7,920 bases of DNA, taken from positions 1-7,920 of the forward strand of contig CALKIA010000138.1 in the NCBI GenBank assembly GCA_937988705.1, read 5' to 3'. This DNA is from an uncultured Chloroflexota bacterium. GTDB taxonomy: Bacteria > Chloroflexota > Anaerolineae > Aggregatilineales > Phototrophicaceae. The position numbers were made by a program, and so were the translations under genes. The first letter of the stretch is position 1. Each line of letters begins with the position of its first letter. Positions 5,721 to 7,920 of this stretch are shown in pieces. The notes under the pieces were generated by a model. The model did not search any database and was not told the DNA's origin. It saw only the letters and a program-made list of their open reading frames with translations.

Positions 5721-5847
5721 AGGGTCCCTCCGCGTCTTTTCCAAACGAACGAATATAGACACATGTCCATTTACTATACTCGGCAAACTTGATCTCTGCA
5801 TAAGTTGATCTCTCCGCCACTTTCTATTACCATTGGAGGAAAGTTGA
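5721..5847. promoter_or_regulatory. Divergent promoter region between the acetyltransferase and the M3 peptidase
   Basis: This 127-base AT-richer region serves two divergent genes. On the plus strand TATACT (5775-5780) is a good -10 candidate about 67 bases before the peptidase ATG, though no clear -35 box sits 17 bases upstream. On the minus strand TATATT (complement of 5752-5757) could be a -10 box for the acetyltransferase, which would leave a short leader. Both genes have strong ribosome sites: GGAGGA (5835-5840, plus) and GGAGG (5727-5731, minus). Confidence 0.45.
5786..5813 (+). repeat. Direct repeat of AAsTTGATCTCT, possible operator
   Basis: The 9-base word TTGATCTCT occurs at 5789-5797 and again at 5805-5813, a 16-base period. 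Including the preceding AAC and AAG, 11 of 12 bases match. The pair lies just after the candidate -10 box (5775-5780) and before the ribosome site of the peptidase gene, a fitting place for a repressor or activator to act. It could also be a small chance duplication. Confidence 0.4.
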
Positions 5848-7686
5848 ATGATGAAAGAGGGTAGAATGGCGGACGTAGTATTGGAACAGAAAACGGGCGC
5901 GGAAGCTGTCATCTGGGACTTATCAGTCTTCTATAAGGCTCTTGATGATCCCGCCATTGATCAGGATATGGAACGCGTTGTGGGCATGGCGAACGAGTTC
6001 GCGGCCAAGTATCGCGGACGCGTAGCCCAGCTTGATGCCGAAGAAATGGTCGATGCCATGGTCGAAATGGAAGCCATCTCGGATCTTGGCGGGCGGATTG
6101 CTTCGTTTGCCTCGCTCAATTTCAGCACAGACACGACCAATCCGCAGGTTGGTCGGCTGCTGCAGCGCGTCCGCGAACAAGGCGCGAAACTCTCGCAGAT
6201 GCTGATGTTCTTCGACCTCGAATGGAAAGCGGTCGACGATACGGTCGCCGCCCAGCTCCTCGCCAATCCCACGCTCGGCAAGTACCAGCACCCGCTGGAA
6301 GCCGACCGTCGCTACAAGCCGTATACCCTCAGCGAGATCGAAGAACAGATCATCGTGGAGAAAGATGTCACCGGGGCGGGGGCATGGGTGCGTTTTTTCA
6401 CCCAGTTGACCAGCGCCATGCGCTTTGACTGGGAAGGCGAAAAGGTTAACCAGTCGAAGATCCTCGACAAGCTGCACAGCGAGGATCGTGAAACGCGCCG
6501 CCAGGGTGCCGAAGCGGTCACGGCGGGGCTGCGCGAGAAGCAGATGGAACTGACGTACATTTTCAACACGCTGATGCTCGACAAGGCGAATGAAGATCAG
6601 CGGCGCGGCTACCCCACCTGGATTTCAGCGCGCAATCTGTCGAATAAAGCGCCGGATTCGGTCGTGAACGCCCTGATCCAGGCGGTCACCTCAAATTATG
6701 CCCTCGTGGCGCGGCATTACCAGCTCAAGCGCGTACTGCTCGGGTTGGACGAACTGCGCGATTATGATCGCTATGCCCCGCTCAAGATCGATGCGCCCGA
6801 AGCTGCCTACTCGTGGGCGGAAGCGCGTCAGATCGTGTACAACGCCTATACGGCCTTCAGCCCACGCCTCGGCGCGATCGTCAACCGCTTCTTTGACGAA
6901 AACTGGATTCACGCGCCCGTGCTGCCCAACAAGCGGGGTGGCGCGTTTGCTTCGCCAACGGTCGCGTCCGCGCATCCGTTCGTGTTTGTCAACTATCTGG
7001 GCAAAGACCGCGACATCATGACGCTGGCGCACGAGCTCGGTCACGGCCTGCACATGTATCTGTCCGCGGAAGCGCAGGGCTTGACCGGCTTGTACACCCC
7101 GCTGACGACCGCCGAAATGGCTTCTGTCTTTGGCGAAATGCTCACGTTCGAAGATTTAATGCGCCGCGAACCCGATCCCGCCGTGCGGCTGAAGGCGCTC
7201 GCGCATCGCATCGAGGATAGTTTCGCCACCGTGTTCCGTCAGGTGAGCATGAACCGCTTCGAGGATAGCCTGCACACGGCGCGCCGCACCGAAGGCGAAC
7301 TGCCAACCGAACGCATTAACGAAATCTGGCTGACGACGCAGCGCGCCATGTTCGGCGACAGCGTGAATCTCGGCGACAACTATGCGTGGTGGTGGAGCTA
7401 TGTCGGGCATTTTGTTCACACGCCCGGTTATGTTTACGCCTACGCCTTCGGGGAACTGCTGGTGCTGGCGCTGTTCAACGTGTACCGCAAGCGCGGTGCG
7501 GATTTCGTGCCGCAGTATCTCGAAGTGCTGGCGGCGGGCGATTCCGATTACCCGGATCGCATTCTGGCGAAGGTCGGCGTTGACCTGACCGACCCGAACT
7601 TCTGGAATGAGGGATTGGCGTTCCTGGGCAGCATGATCGAGGAAGAAGAACGCCTCGCCCGTGAAGTCTTCCCGGATAAGTTCTAA
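5848..7686 (+). CDS. PepF-like M3 family oligoendopeptidase (zinc metallopeptidase)
   Basis: This is a cytosolic zinc endopeptidase of 612 residues that should cleave short peptides, as oligoendopeptidase F does; the length is normal for the PepF/M3 family. An alpha-helical N-terminal region (1-190) includes FFDLEW (121-126) and the EE pair at 165-166 of the PepF N-domain. The zinc site is complete: H395-E396-L397-G398-H399 as HExxH, with E423 in AEMASVFGE as the likely third ligand, 24 residues after H399. Near the C-terminus, WWWSYVGHFVHTPGYVYAYAFGEL (514-537) supplies the conserved His and Tyr residues (H521/H524, Y528, Y532) used in substrate binding and transition-state support. No signal peptide is seen. 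ATG 5848 has GGAGGA at 7-base spacing; a second in-frame ATG at 5866 also has a GAGGG upstream, so minor initiation there is possible. It is probably a one-gene unit in peptide turnover. Confidence 0.95.
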   Translation: MMKEGRMADVVLEQKTGAEAVIWDLSVFYKALDDPAIDQDMERVVGMANEFAAKYRGRVAQLDAEEMVDAMVEMEAISDLGGRIASFASLNFSTDTTNPQVGRLLQRVREQGAKLSQMLMFFDLEWKAVDDTVAAQLLANPTLGKYQHPLEADRRYKPYTLSEIEEQIIVEKDVTGAGAWVRFFTQLTSAMRFDWEGEKVNQSKILDKLHSEDRETRRQGAEAVTAGLREKQMELTYIFNTLMLDKANEDQRRGYPTWISARNLSNKAPDSVVNALIQAVTSNYALVARHYQLKRVLLGLDELRDYDRYAPLKIDAPEAAYSWAEARQIVYNAYTAFSPRLGAIVNRFFDENWIHAPVLPNKRGGAFASPTVASAHPFVFVNYLGKDRDIMTLAHELGHGLHMYLSAEAQGLTGLYTPLTTAEMASVFGEMLTFEDLMRREPDPAVRLKALAHRIEDSFATVFRQVSMNRFEDSLHTARRTEGELPTERINEIWLTTQRAMFGDSVNLGDNYAWWWSYVGHFVHTPGYVYAYAFGELLVLALFNVYRKRGADFVPQYLEVLAAGDSDYPDRILAKVGVDLTDPNFWNEGLAFLGSMIEEEERLAREVFPDKF

Positions 7687-7690
7687 CGAG

Positions 7691-7718
7691 TTCACGGTTT
7701 ACAGTGGACAGTTCGCAG
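7691..7718 (+). repeat. Degenerate heptanucleotide tandem repeat (consensus TTCACAG), four units
   Basis: Directly after the peptidase stop, four consecutive 7-base units read TTCACGG, TTTACAG, TGGACAG and TTCGCAG, each at most two bases from TTCACAG. The same stretch also forms one arm of an 11-bp hairpin (7701-7711 with 7728-7738, one G-U pair, 16-base loop) that could serve as a weak terminator without a T run. Short heptad repeats of this sort are found between genes in several large bacterial genomes. Confidence 0.5.
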
Positions 7719-7756
7719 TCAAGAATGCTGTCCGCTGTGATCGGAAAAGCGCAGGA

Positions 7757-7823
7757 GTAGGGACGCCCAACGGGGCGTCCGTTCTCTTTAAAAGCAGTCG
7801 GACGCGATCAATCGCGTCCCGAC
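7757..7823. repeat. Composite palindromic element C (GTAGGG, two hairpins, CCCGAC)
   Basis: The left end is GTAGGG (7757-7762) and the right end CCCGAC (7818-7823), one base from the CCCTAC seen in element A. Hairpin one pairs GGACGCCC (7761-7768) with GGGCGTCC (7773-7780) around the loop AACG. Hairpin two pairs GGACGCGAT (7800-7808) with ATCGCGTCC (7811-7819) around CA. The second stem is identical to that of element B; the first stem is new. A 19-base AT-rich spacer separates them. The layout matches element A although the cores differ. Confidence 0.65.
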
Positions 7824-7837
7824 GAAAGCGAATTTGT

Positions 7838-7864
7838 GTAGCGACAAGGCATGCCGGTAACTAC
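7838..7864. repeat. Palindromic element D (GTAG ... GGCATGCC ... CTAC)
   Basis: GTAG (7838-7841) and CTAC (7861-7864) form inverted ends around the perfect 8-base palindrome GGCATGCC (7848-7855). The sequence between ends and core (CGACAA on the left, GGTAA on the right) is not complementary, so the right arm may have decayed. It follows element C by 14 bases, making the region a small cluster of related palindromes. Confidence 0.4.
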
Positions 7865-7892
7865 GTAACCTGAGTTTCGCATAGCTTTTTCT

Positions 7893-7920
7893 CCCCTCAA
7901 CCCCCCAGCCCCCTTCTCCC
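7893..7920 (-). other. G-quadruplex-type motif in a C-rich tract cut by the window edge
   Basis: On the minus strand this reads as four G runs of 3, 5, 6 and 4 bases separated by loops of 4, 2 and 4 bases (AGAA, CT, TTGA), a textbook G4 pattern. A T5 run (7886-7890) sits next to it on the plus strand. The tract resembles the C-rich repeat arms common between genes in Chloroflexota and cyanobacteria, and a matching G-rich arm may lie beyond the edge. No gene is visible here. Confidence 0.55.

Noticed and set aside
5721..5912. 64-residue N-terminal extension of the acetyltransferase
   Set aside because: It has no GNAT similarity, would overlap the divergent peptidase start, and the inner ATG has a strong GGAGG site.
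5923..6477. 184-codon minus-strand frame opposite the peptidase
   Set aside because: It is antisense to conserved M3 peptidase sequence and has no family features; the same holds for the minus-strand frame at 7156-7695.

Overview
This window is an ordinary, gene-dense stretch of bacterial chromosome. It holds nine protein-coding genes on both strands and no RNA gene, CRISPR array, transposase or phage gene that I can see. The GC-rich, strongly codon-biased genes, the secreted Pro/Thr-linked SH3b/PPC protein, and the many intergenic palindromes with GTAGGG/CCCTAC ends together suggest a Chloroflexota (Anaerolineae-like) genome. That placement rests on general resemblance, has no marker gene behind it, and is only moderately secure.

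Layout, left to right. Positions 1-197 hold a composite palindromic element (3-64) and a strong hairpin terminator (119-156). A secreted multidomain protein is on the minus strand (198-1787). Divergent from it is a plus-strand pair: a complete classical short-chain dehydrogenase (1922-2698) and, 14 bases later, a membrane-anchored protein of unknown function with visibly lower GC (2713-3351). A second palindrome lies between convergent genes (3352-3477). Next comes a two-gene minus-strand operon read from 4097 down to 3478: a pterin-4a-carbinolamine dehydratase, whose stop overlaps by 4 bases the start of a tiny membrane protein with an HELLH zinc-protease motif. Two tandem SnoaL/NTF2-like proteins follow on the plus strand (4357-5203). 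They converge on a minus-strand GNAT acetyltransferase (5253-5720), with a hairpin between. Divergent from the acetyltransferase is a full-length PepF-like M3 oligoendopeptidase (5848-7686). The right end (7687-7920) is non-coding and dense in repeats: heptad repeats, two further GTAG...CTAC palindromes and a C-rich tract that reads as a G-quadruplex motif on the minus strand.

The genes do not form one pathway. Three small transcription units are credible: dehydrogenase plus membrane protein, pterin dehydratase plus mini-zincin, and the SnoaL pair. The points most worth following up are the 109-residue HELLH membrane protein coupled to the pterin dehydratase, and the family of GTAG...CTAC palindromes, which share ends and layout but change their core sequence. 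I found no convincing new multi-gene defence or mobile system.
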